From Kitasatospora phosalacinea (GTDB lineage: Bacteria; Actinomycetota; Actinomycetes; Streptomycetales; Streptomycetaceae): a stretch of DNA of 64,000 bases. Below the pieces are notes generated by a model. The model made no database searches and was not told the DNA's origin. It saw only the letters and a list, made by a program, of their open reading frames with translations. The DNA lies in contig NZ_JNWZ01000008.1 in the NCBI RefSeq assembly GCF_000716545.1, positions 62,001 through 126,000 of the forward strand, written 5' to 3'. This document shows positions 7,532 through 14,687 of this stretch, piece after piece. The position numbers and the translations under genes are program-made. Each line of letters opens with the position of its first letter. Within the stretch, counting starts at the first letter, position 1.

Positions 7532-8508
7532 GCGCCGAGCCCACCCTCGACAAGGCCGCCGCCCCCGGGCCCGGGCCGGGCGGGGCGGCCCGCCCCGACC
7601 TGCCCCCGGCCAAGGCCGTCCGCCGGGCGTTCAGCTCCCCGCTGGCCAGCGCCCTGGTGATCGCCGTCACCGTGCTGTGGACCATCCCGACCGTCGGCCT
7701 GCTGGTCACCTCGCTGCGCCCGAAGGGGGACGTGGCCTCCACCGGCTGGTGGGAGGCGTTCGTCCACCCCGACTTCGAGCTGGAGAACTACCGCTCGGTG
7801 CTGTTCGACAACACCTTCGGCACCTCCGGCGGCCTGATGCCGTACCTGGTCAACTCGGCGGCCATCGCGATCCCGGCCACGGTCTTCCCGCTGGTGCTGG
7901 CCGCGATGGCGGCGTACGTGCTGGCCTGGGTGCGGTTCAAGGGCAGCGACACGCTCTTCTTCGTGGTCTTCGCGCTGCAGGTGGTGCCGCTGCAGATGTC
8001 GCTGATCCCGCTGCTGCGGCTGTTCTCCAGCGGCGCGCACCTCGGGTCGGTGACGGTGATCCCGGCGCTCAACCTGCAGGACAGCTACCTGCCGGTCTGG
8101 CTGACGCACACCATGTTCGCGCTGCCGCTGGCGATCTTCCTGCTGCACAACTTCATCGCCCAGCTGCCGCGCGACCTGATGGAGGCGGCGGTGGTGGACG
8201 GGGCCTCGCACTTCAAGATCTTCCGGTCGATCGTGCTGCCGCTGAGCGCTCCGGCGCTGGCCTCGTTCGCCATCTTCCAGTTCCTGTGGGTGTGGAACGA
8301 CCTGCTGGTGGCGCTCACCTTCGCCGGCGGCAAGCCGACCGTCGCGCCGATCACCTCCCGCCTCGCCCAGCTGTCCGGCTCCAACGGCAGCCGCTGGGAG
8401 CTGCTTAGCGCGGGCGCCTTCCTGTCGATGATCGTCCCGCTGGCGGTGTTCTTCGCCCTGCAGCGGTACTTCGTCCGCGGGCTGCTGGCCGGGTCGGTGA
8501 AGGGCTGA
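7528..8508 (+). CDS. Sugar ABC transporter permease 2 (MalG type)
   Basis: The 326-residue membrane protein begins with a Pro/Gly-rich cytoplasmic tail of about 40 residues, followed by six membrane segments. It carries the conserved EAA loop MEAAVVDGASHFKIFRSIVLP. It pairs with permease 1 as the second half of the translocation pore for a carbohydrate. Its ATG overlaps the upstream stop codon, with AAGGAG inside the upstream gene, so the two are translationally coupled. A weak hairpin follows (CTTCCGG at 8573-8579 with CCGGAAG at 8584-8590). The tail is longer than in many MalG proteins and has no recognisable motif. Confidence 0.9.
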   Translation: MSAEPTLDKAAAPGPGPGGAARPDLPPAKAVRRAFSSPLASALVIAVTVLWTIPTVGLLVTSLRPKGDVASTGWWEAFVHPDFELENYRSVLFDNTFGTSGGLMPYLVNSAAIAIPATVFPLVLAAMAAYVLAWVRFKGSDTLFFVVFALQVVPLQMSLIPLLRLFSSGAHLGSVTVIPALNLQDSYLPVWLTHTMFALPLAIFLLHNFIAQLPRDLMEAAVVDGASHFKIFRSIVLPLSAPALASFAIFQFLWVWNDLLVALTFAGGKPTVAPITSRLAQLSGSNGSRWELLSAGAFLSMIVPLAVFFALQRYFVRGLLAGSVKG

Positions 8509-8572
8509 TCCGGGCCAGGTCCGATGATTCTTGAACGTGCGCGGACAGAACGATCGGATGCGGAGCGTCCGG

Positions 8573-8590
8573 CTTCCGGATGGCCGGAAG
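8573..8590 (+). terminator. Weak hairpin after the sugar ABC operon
   Basis: The arms CTTCCGG and CCGGAAG (7 bp) enclose a 4-base loop, 64 bases after the last permease stop. It is short for an actinobacterial terminator but is the only good hairpin before the next gene. Confidence 0.35.
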
Positions 8591-8697
8591 TCGTGGTCGT
8601 GATGTGAGGGTTCTGCGGACGCGCCGGGGTCGGAGCGGGTAGGACGGAGGGCGGCACTTCTGCCGTTAATCCGGTCATCCGACCTTGGGGGGTTGGC

Positions 8698-11600
8698 GTG
8701 AGGCTCAGAAAACGAATCGTCGGGCTGCTGGTGGGCCTGCTCGCGGCGAGCGGACTGATGGTGGCGCCCGCGGCGCACGCGGACACCACCGCGGTCCTCG
8801 GCAACAACACCACCGGCACCGCCACCGACTCCGGTGACTCCAACTACATCAACACGTCCCGCTTCGTGACGGGTTCCAGCGGCGGCGCCGTCAACAGCGT
8901 CAGCGTGTACGTCGGCGCCGTCGGCGCCACGCCCAACGACCAGTACCAGGTCGCGGTGTACGGCGACGTGGCCGGCAAGCCCGGCCCGCTGCTCGGCTCC
9001 TCCGCCTCCGGCACGCTCACCGCGCACGCCTGGAACACCCTGCCGGTCGCCGCCGCCCTCGCGCCGAACACGCCGTACTGGCTGGCGTACAACTCCAACG
9101 GCGTCTCCGCCGCGGTCAACAACCTGAACTACGCCACCGGCGGCCAGAGCGGCTACTCCACCGGCGGCACCGCCTTCGGCACCTGGCCCAGCAGCTTCGG
9201 CGCCGTCTCCACCGGCAACCTCAACTACTCGATCTACGCCACCTACACCCCGTCCGGCGGCGGTGGCGGCACGCCCGGCGGCGGCCCCGGCAACGAGGGC
9301 CCGATCCTGCTGGTCACCAACCCGGCCAACCCGTACACCTCGTACTACGGCGAGATCCTCAAGTCCGAGGGCCTGAACTACTACAAGACCGCCGACCTGA
9401 GCACCGTCACCGCGACCACGCTCAACTCGTACGACGTGGTGCTGCTGGCCGAGAACCAGCTGACCGCCGCCCAGACCACCATGTTCAGCACCTGGGTGAA
9501 CGGCGGCGGACGGCTCGTCGCGATGCGCCCCGACAAGCAGCTCGCCGGGCTGCTCGGCCTCACCGCCACCACCGACACGCTGGCCGACGCCTACCTGAAG
9601 ATCGACACCACCGCGGCGCCCGGCACCGGACTGACCTCCGACACCATGGGCTTCCACGGCACCGCCGACAAGTACGCCCTCAACGGCGCCACCGCCGTCG
9701 CCACCCTGTACAGCGACACCGCGGTGGCCACCGCCAACCCGGCCGTCACGCTGCGCGCCGCCGGCACCGGCCAGGCCGCCGCGTTCACCTTCGACCTCGC
9801 CAAGTCCGTCGTGCAGACCCGCCAGGGCAACGCCGCCTGGGGCGGCCGGCAGCGCGACAACGTCGACGGCATCGAGGCCAGCGAGATGTTCTTCGGCACC
9901 GGCGGACAGCTCAACTGGAACAACCTCGACAAGGCGCAGATCCCGATCGCCGACGAGCAGCAGCGCCTGCTCGCCAACCTGATCACCACCATGGACGCGA
10001 GCAAGAAGCCGCTGCCGAAGTTCTGGTACTTCCCGCGGGACGTCAAGGCCGTCGTCGTGATGACCGGTGACGACCACGGCATCGGCGGCACCGGCGGCCG
10101 CTTCGACGGCTACGTCGCGCAGAGCCCGGTCGGCTGCAGCGTCGCCGACTGGGAGTGCGTGCGCGCCTCGTCCTACATCTACACCGACGACCCGATCACC
10201 GACGCCCAGGCCAAGGCCTACTCCGACCAGGGCTTCGAGATCGGCGTGCACGTCACCACCAACTGCACCCCGTGGGGCACCCCCGCCGACCTGCAGAACG
10301 TCTACTCCACCCAGCTCGGCGCCTGGAAGGCCAAGTACGCCTCGCTGCCCAACCCGGACAGCACCCGCACCCACTGCGTCGAGTGGGACGACTGGGCGAC
10401 CCAGGCCAAGACCAAGCTCGCCAACGGCATCCGGCTGGACACCGACTACTACTACTACCCGGCCGGCTTCGTGCAGGACCGGCCCGGCTACTTCAACGGC
10501 ACCGGCCTGCCGATGAAGTACGCGGACGCCGACGGCAGCACCATCAACGAGTACCAGGCCACCACCCAGCTCACCGACGAGTCCGGGCAGTCCATGCCCT
10601 CCACCGTCAACACGCTGCTGGACAACGCCTACAACTCCAAGGGCTACTACACCGTCCTGACCGCCAACATCCACACCGACTACGCCGCCTCCACCGCCTC
10701 CGACCAGGTCATCGCCTCGGCCAAGGCGCACGGCGCCCCCGTCGTCTCCGGCCGCCAGCTGCTGAACTGGCTGGACGCCCGCAACGGCTCCGCGTTCTCC
10801 GGCATGGCCTGGAGCGGCAACGCGCTGAGCTTCGGCATCACCGGCGGCGCCAACGGCCTGCGCGCGATGGTCCCGGTCAACTCGGCGGCCGGCACGCTCA
10901 CCGCCGTCAAGCGGGGCACCACCACCGTCAACTACCGCATCGAGACCATCCACGGCATCGCGTACGCCTTCTTCGACGGCACCGTCGGCTCCTACACCGC
11001 GACGTACGGCACCGACACCACCGCGCCGACCGTCACCGGCTCGGTGCCGGCCAACGGCGCCACCGGCGTCCCGGCCACCGCCCCGGTCAAGGCCTCCTTC
11101 GGCGAGCCCGTCCAGGCGAGCACCGTCAACGGCACCAACGTCACCCTGAAGACCACCGCCGGCTCCACCGCGGTGCCCGGCACCGTCGCCCTGGACCAGG
11201 CGACCAACACCGTCACCTTCACCCCGAGCGCCGCGCTCTCGCTCAGCACCGGCTACACGCTGAGCGTCGCCAACGTGAAGGACCTGGCGGGCAACGCCCA
11301 GACCGCGGCCTACACCGCGGCCTTCACCACCGCCGGCGCGCCGCCGCAGACCATCGGCAACAGCGCCGTCGGCAACCAGCTCGACGACACCGACTCCAAC
11401 CACCTCAACGGCTCCAAGATCACCACCGGAGCCTCCGCCATCGCGCTGACCTCGCTCAACGTGCACACCGGGCAGACCAGCGCGGCGCCCAACAACCAGT
11501 TCCAGATCGCCGTCTACAGCGACAACGCCGGCTCGCCGGACGCCCTGCTGGCCACCAGCTCGGTCGGCACGCTGAGCGCCAACTCCTGGAACGGCGTGCC

Positions 11601-11811
11601 GATCACCTACACGCTGGCGGCCAACACCACGTACTGGGTGATCTACAACTCGAACGGCACCAGCTCCACCGTCAACAACATGCACTACAGCTCGGGCCCG
11701 GCCGGCTCGGGCGCCTACAGCAGCGCGTCCGTCCCGTTCGGCACCTTCCCGGCGAGCTTCGGCACCGCGGTGAAGGACAACCTGGTGTACTCGCTGTACG
11801 GCACCTACTGA
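8698..11811 (+). CDS. Large secreted protein: deacetylase-like core, Big_5 domain, duplicated flanking beta domains
   Basis: The 1037-residue protein has a clear Sec signal peptide (MRLRKR, a hydrophobic stretch, cleavage at AHA near residue 28). Residues about 29-183 and 882-1037 are homologous to each other (shared QYQVAVY or QFQIAVY, NTPYWLAYNSNG or NTTYWVIYNSNG, and an FGTWPSSFG-like end), so the protein begins and ends with the same beta-sandwich-like module. Between them lie a Gly-rich linker, a ThuA/glutaminase-like Rossmann region (LLVTNP...VVLLAENQLTAAQ) and a core with TGDDHG (456-461) and GVHVTTN (516-522), which resemble the metal-binding motifs of NodB-type polysaccharide deacetylases. 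A Big_5 Ig-like domain follows at about 778-880. The substrate is probably an extracellular polysaccharide; that is inference. GTG start, GGGGGG site upstream. Confidence 0.75.
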   Translation: MRLRKRIVGLLVGLLAASGLMVAPAAHADTTAVLGNNTTGTATDSGDSNYINTSRFVTGSSGGAVNSVSVYVGAVGATPNDQYQVAVYGDVAGKPGPLLGSSASGTLTAHAWNTLPVAAALAPNTPYWLAYNSNGVSAAVNNLNYATGGQSGYSTGGTAFGTWPSSFGAVSTGNLNYSIYATYTPSGGGGGTPGGGPGNEGPILLVTNPANPYTSYYGEILKSEGLNYYKTADLSTVTATTLNSYDVVLLAENQLTAAQTTMFSTWVNGGGRLVAMRPDKQLAGLLGLTATTDTLADAYLKIDTTAAPGTGLTSDTMGFHGTADKYALNGATAVATLYSDTAVATANPAVTLRAAGTGQAAAFTFDLAKSVVQTRQGNAAWGGRQRDNVDGIEASEMFFGTGGQLNWNNLDKAQIPIADEQQRLLANLITTMDASKKPLPKFWYFPRDVKAVVVMTGDDHGIGGTGGRFDGYVAQSPVGCSVADWECVRASSYIYTDDPITDAQAKAYSDQGFEIGVHVTTNCTPWGTPADLQNVYSTQLGAWKAKYASLPNPDSTRTHCVEWDDWATQAKTKLANGIRLDTDYYYYPAGFVQDRPGYFNGTGLPMKYADADGSTINEYQATTQLTDESGQSMPSTVNTLLDNAYNSKGYYTVLTANIHTDYAASTASDQVIASAKAHGAPVVSGRQLLNWLDARNGSAFSGMAWSGNALSFGITGGANGLRAMVPVNSAAGTLTAVKRGTTTVNYRIETIHGIAYAFFDGTVGSYTATYGTDTTAPTVTGSVPANGATGVPATAPVKASFGEPVQASTVNGTNVTLKTTAGSTAVPGTVALDQATNTVTFTPSAALSLSTGYTLSVANVKDLAGNAQTAAYTAAFTTAGAPPQTIGNSAVGNQLDDTDSNHLNGSKITTGASAIALTSLNVHTGQTSAAPNNQFQIAVYSDNAGSPDALLATSSVGTLSANSWNGVPITYTLAANTTYWVIYNSNGTSSTVNNMHYSSGPAGSGAYSSASVPFGTFPASFGTAVKDNLVYSLYGTY

Positions 11812-11828
11812 ACCGTCGAGTGACACCT

Positions 11829-11874
11829 CCGGGGGCGGCCCGGGCCACGCACCCGTGGCCCGGGCCGCCCCCGG
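11829..11874 (+). terminator. Terminator after the large secreted protein
   Basis: A perfect 21-bp GC stem (11829-11849 with 11854-11874) has a CACC loop and begins 17 bases after the stop. It is one of the two longest uninterrupted stems in the window. Confidence 0.85.
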
Positions 11875-11960
11875 CCGTCCGGCCGGGGCACCGGCGCGGC
11901 GGCGTACGCTGAGGGAGCCAAGAGCCCCGCGCGCCCGCCCCAGTGAACGGAACCCTCCCG

Positions 11961-12644
11961 ATGCCGTACGACCCCCCCACCCACAGCGTGGAGCGCTCCC
12001 TGCACCGGGCCGGCGCCCGGGTGGTGGCCGGGCTGGACGAGGTCGGCCGGGGCGCCTGGGCCGGGCCGGTCATGGTCGGCGCCGCCGTCACCGGCCTGCG
12101 CCGCCCGCCGGAGGGGCTGACCGACTCCAAACTGCTCACCGAGCGGCGCCGCGGCGCGCTCGCCCCCGTCCTGGAGGGGTGGGTGACGGCGTACGCGATC
12201 GGGTCCGCCTCGGCCCGCGAGTGCGACGACCTCGGCATGACCGCCGCCCTCCGGCTGGCCGCCCTGCGCGCGCTGGAGCAACTGCCGGTGCGGCCCGACG
12301 CGGTGATCCTGGACGGCAAGCACGACTACCTGGGCGGCCCCTGGAAGGTCCGCACGGTGATCAAGGGCGACCAGTCCTGCGTCTGCGTGTCCGCCGCCTC
12401 GGTGCTGGCCAAGGTCCGCCGGGACGCGCTGATGGCCGAACTCGGCGCGGACCACCCGGCGTTCGCCTTCGGGGAGAACGCCGGCTACCCCTCGACGACG
12501 CACCGCGCCGCCCTGGAGGAGCTCGGCCCCACCGAGCACCACCGGCTGTCCTGGTCCTACCTGGACGCGCTGCCGCGCTGGAGCCACCTCAAGCGGCAGC
12601 GCATCCCGGTCGACACCGGCGAGCAACTCTCCCTCGGTTTCTGA
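11961..12644 (+). CDS. rnhB: Ribonuclease HII
   Basis: This 227-residue enzyme cuts the RNA strand of RNA-DNA hybrids and single ribonucleotides in DNA, supporting replication and repair. The family is recognised from [11 protein letters not shown] (first catalytic Asp-Glu), [10 protein letters not shown], the [11 protein letters not shown] strand with another acidic ligand, and [10 protein letters not shown] with the last Asp. The ATG at 11961 gives an N-terminus ([14 protein letters not shown]) like that of Streptomyces orthologues as I recall them. An in-frame GTG at 11943 would add six residues. A -10-like TACGCT lies at 11905-11910. It opens a DNA-metabolism cluster with recQ. Confidence 0.94.
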   Translation: MPYDPPTHSVERSLHRAGARVVAGLDEVGRGAWAGPVMVGAAVTGLRRPPEGLTDSKLLTERRRGALAPVLEGWVTAYAIGSASARECDDLGMTAALRLAALRALEQLPVRPDAVILDGKHDYLGGPWKVRTVIKGDQSCVCVSAASVLAKVRRDALMAELGADHPAFAFGENAGYPSTTHRAALEELGPTEHHRLSWSYLDALPRWSHLKRQRIPVDTGEQLSLGF

Positions 12645-12844
12645 GGATTTCTCGACCTCGCCGACCTCGCCGACCGCGCCCCCGTGGGCCGTTCCCGGTG
12701 TCCGGCGGCACCGGTTCCTGACGGTTCGTCAGGATTCGTCCACCCGTCGCCGGGGCGTCCACGCCGCCGTGCGCACAGCGCCCCACCCTCCCAAGTGGTG
12801 GGGTGCCCGTGCGCATCCGACCGGCGTTTGATAGGAATCCGGGT

Positions 12845-13459
12845 ATGCCTGTCTTCCCCGAGGAGCCGGAGATTCACGAGACGATCCCGGGCCCCGGCGT
12901 TCCCCTTCCCCACAAGTCGGACGCACCTGCCCCCCGTATGCCTTCTTCCACCGCCGTCGCCGCTCCGGTCCCGGGCCCCCGCCCCGGCCCGCCGCGCCCC
13001 GCTCCGCCCCGTGCCGACCGCCCGGTCCCCGGCCCGCGGCCCCCGGCCCGTCCCAAGCCCGGCCCCGCGCCGAGCCCCGGCCGGCCGGACGTCCAACTCC
13101 TGCCCGCCGCCGCAGCCGAGGCGATCGACCGTGCCGACGAGGCGGTCGACGCACTGCTGGAGTCCGGCCGCCGCCCCGGCGACGTGCTGGTCCTGACGGT
13201 CGGTGCGGCGCACCCCTGGCAGCAGCACGAGTTCAGCTTCGGCGAGGAGCGCTACTGGGCGCAGCTCGCCGACGGCGGCGACGTGTTCTACGCCGACGCC
13301 GCCACGACGCGCAGCCTCCGCCGGGACGTGGTCGTCCTGGTGGTCAACGAGGACCGCTCGGAGCGGGTGGCCGCAGCGGCGCGCAAGGCGCTGGAGCGGG
13401 CCGCGGAGCTCCTGGTGGTCTGCGGCGGGACGGAGACCGTCGCCCCGCTGTTCGCCTGA
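12845..13459 (+). CDS. Unknown protein with proline-rich N-terminus and conserved C-terminal domain
   Basis: Of 204 residues, the first about 85 are a Pro/Arg/Gly-rich, presumably disordered segment ([20 protein letters not shown]). The rest is a compact alpha/beta domain (RPGDVLVLTVGAAHPWQQHE, FGEERYWAQL, RDVVVLVVNEDRSERVA, ELLVVCGG). The compact part reminds me of the C-terminal fragment found in some actinobacterial superfamily I helicases, but no catalytic motif is present and I cannot assign a function. The ATG at 12845 has AGGAAT upstream; an in-frame GTG at 12803 would extend it by 14 residues. It is co-directional with rnhB and convergent with the next gene. Confidence 0.7.
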   Translation: MPVFPEEPEIHETIPGPGVPLPHKSDAPAPRMPSSTAVAAPVPGPRPGPPRPAPPRADRPVPGPRPPARPKPGPAPSPGRPDVQLLPAAAAEAIDRADEAVDALLESGRRPGDVLVLTVGAAHPWQQHEFSFGEERYWAQLADGGDVFYADAATTRSLRRDVVVLVVNEDRSERVAAAARKALERAAELLVVCGGTETVAPLFA

Positions 13460-13563
13460 GCGGCGGGCCGTCCGTGGTGCCGCCCGGCACCGCGGACCGG
13501 CCTGGCGCCGGGCGGCGGGGCGGCGGGCTTGCGTCCGTGCGTCGCCTGCCTGCCTGACCACCT

Positions 13564-13587
13564 GCTGTCTGGCTGTCTGGCTGTCTG
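13564..13587. repeat. Three perfect tandem copies of an 8-bp repeat
   Basis: GCTGTCTG is repeated three times head to tail in the gap between two convergent genes. It is flanked by further CTGCC-type repeats (CCTGCCTGCCTG at about 13546). It is non-coding and could vary in copy number by slippage. Confidence 0.85.
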
Positions 13588-13625
13588 CCTGCCCGCCGAG
13601 TCCGGGTCTCCGCGTCCCCGTCCGG

Positions 13626-14330
13626 TCAGCGGGCGGCGGTGCGGCGGACGGGCCGGTCGTCGTGGGCGCCCTCCAGCGCGCGCAGCGCGCTCAGTGAGGT
13701 GACCGGGGCGACCGGCGGCTGCTGGGCCGGCAGTGCCTCGGACAGCGGCGCTCCGGACGGTGCGGAGGGGGTGTCGCGCCGGATGCGCGGCGGCAGTTCG
13801 GTGACGGTGTGGACCGGACCGAGCGTCCACGAGCCGGAGTGCGGGTTGCGCCCGCGCCGGCCGTCGCCGAGGGACTGCCAGCCGGCCGGGGTGAGCGTCA
13901 GGTACGAGCCGCAGCGCAGCCCGTGCAGTTCGGCGGCGGCGCGCAGCGCCCACATCCAGGCGCCGTCCTGCTCGGTCCAGTCCGGACCGCCCTCGCGGCA
14001 GCGCAGCAGGACGGCGGTGCGGCTGGGACGGTGGCGCTTCAGGTCGTGCGGGGTGATCCGCCGCAGGTGGCCGAGCAGCGCGTTGCGGTGGTCCCACCCG
14101 TCGCTGAACTGCGGCCGGACGCCGAACGAGGCGGACGCCGCCACCCGGTGCTCGGCGTTCAGCACCGCGACCACCGTGGTGCCCGGCTGCGGGAGGTGCC
14201 GCTGGTGCAGTTCGGTGACGAACTCGCGGGGCGCCCGGAGCAGGGGCACGCCGTGGTCCTGCCACTCCGGCAGGGTGATGCTCCGGTGGCCGTTGCAGCG
14301 GGAAGGACCTCGGTCGATGCCGTTGATCAC
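13626..14330 (-). CDS. Conserved actinobacterial protein of unknown function
   Basis: The 234-residue soluble protein begins near INGIDRGPSRCNGHRS and contains EWQDHGVPLL, FVTELHQRHLP, VAVLNAEHRVAASASFG, a basic RRITPHDLKRHRPSRTAVLL stretch and WMWALRAAAELHGLRCGSYLTLTPAGW. I do not recognise the domain. There are no signal peptide, membrane segments or obvious catalytic motifs. The GTG at 14330 is chosen because AAGGAGG lies immediately upstream, though spacing is short. The reading frame is open for another 63 codons upstream without typical codon bias. It lies downstream of recQ on the same strand, separated by 357 bases. Confidence 0.7.
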   Translation of the reverse strand: MINGIDRGPSRCNGHRSITLPEWQDHGVPLLRAPREFVTELHQRHLPQPGTTVVAVLNAEHRVAASASFGVRPQFSDGWDHRNALLGHLRRITPHDLKRHRPSRTAVLLRCREGGPDWTEQDGAWMWALRAAAELHGLRCGSYLTLTPAGWQSLGDGRRGRNPHSGSWTLGPVHTVTELPPRIRRDTPSAPSGAPLSEALPAQQPPVAPVTSLSALRALEGAHDDRPVRRTAAR

Positions 14331-14687
14331 GATCCTCCTTCCCGAGCCCGCGCCCCCTGGGGCGCGCGAGCGTACGCCGAAGACCGGGTCCGACGGACCG
14401 GGTATTGGATACCTTCCAATTCTCGGGCGAGAGCAGTCCGAGCGGCAATGATGAAATGACGAGCGCAGCCCGAAATCCCTGCTTCTGCCGGATATGTGCC
14501 ACGCCCTCGACGGGGCCATTCGGCTGACCGTCCGATGAGCGTGGGGTGTACGGCCTGAAACGTTCCGGTGTACGCCCCCTTCCGTGCCCCCGGGGGCGCC
14601 CGCACGCCCTGTCCGTCGTCCGCCGCCCGCTGTCCGCCTTCTCCTGTTCCCGGTCCGTGTTTTCCGTTTCCCGTTCCCCGGCCGGCC
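14331..14687. other. Gap between recQ and the unknown gene; AT-rich patch and pyrimidine tract
   Basis: No gene is supported here. Bases 14400-14460 are relatively AT-rich and contain GGTAT-TGG-ATACC (14400-14412), likely promoter or operator DNA for the minus-strand gene starting at 14330. A 12-bp palindrome GCCCCCGGGGGC lies at 14586-14597. Bases 14600-14680 are a pyrimidine-rich tract of short TCCGT/TTCCCG repeats following the recQ stop. Confidence 0.45.

Noticed and set aside
7489..11826. A minus-strand open frame of over 1400 codons opposite the sugar permease and the secreted protein
   Set aside because: Its sequence is Gly/Val/Arg low complexity from the antisense of high-GC codons; the plus strand has clear domains, signal peptide and ribosome binding sites.
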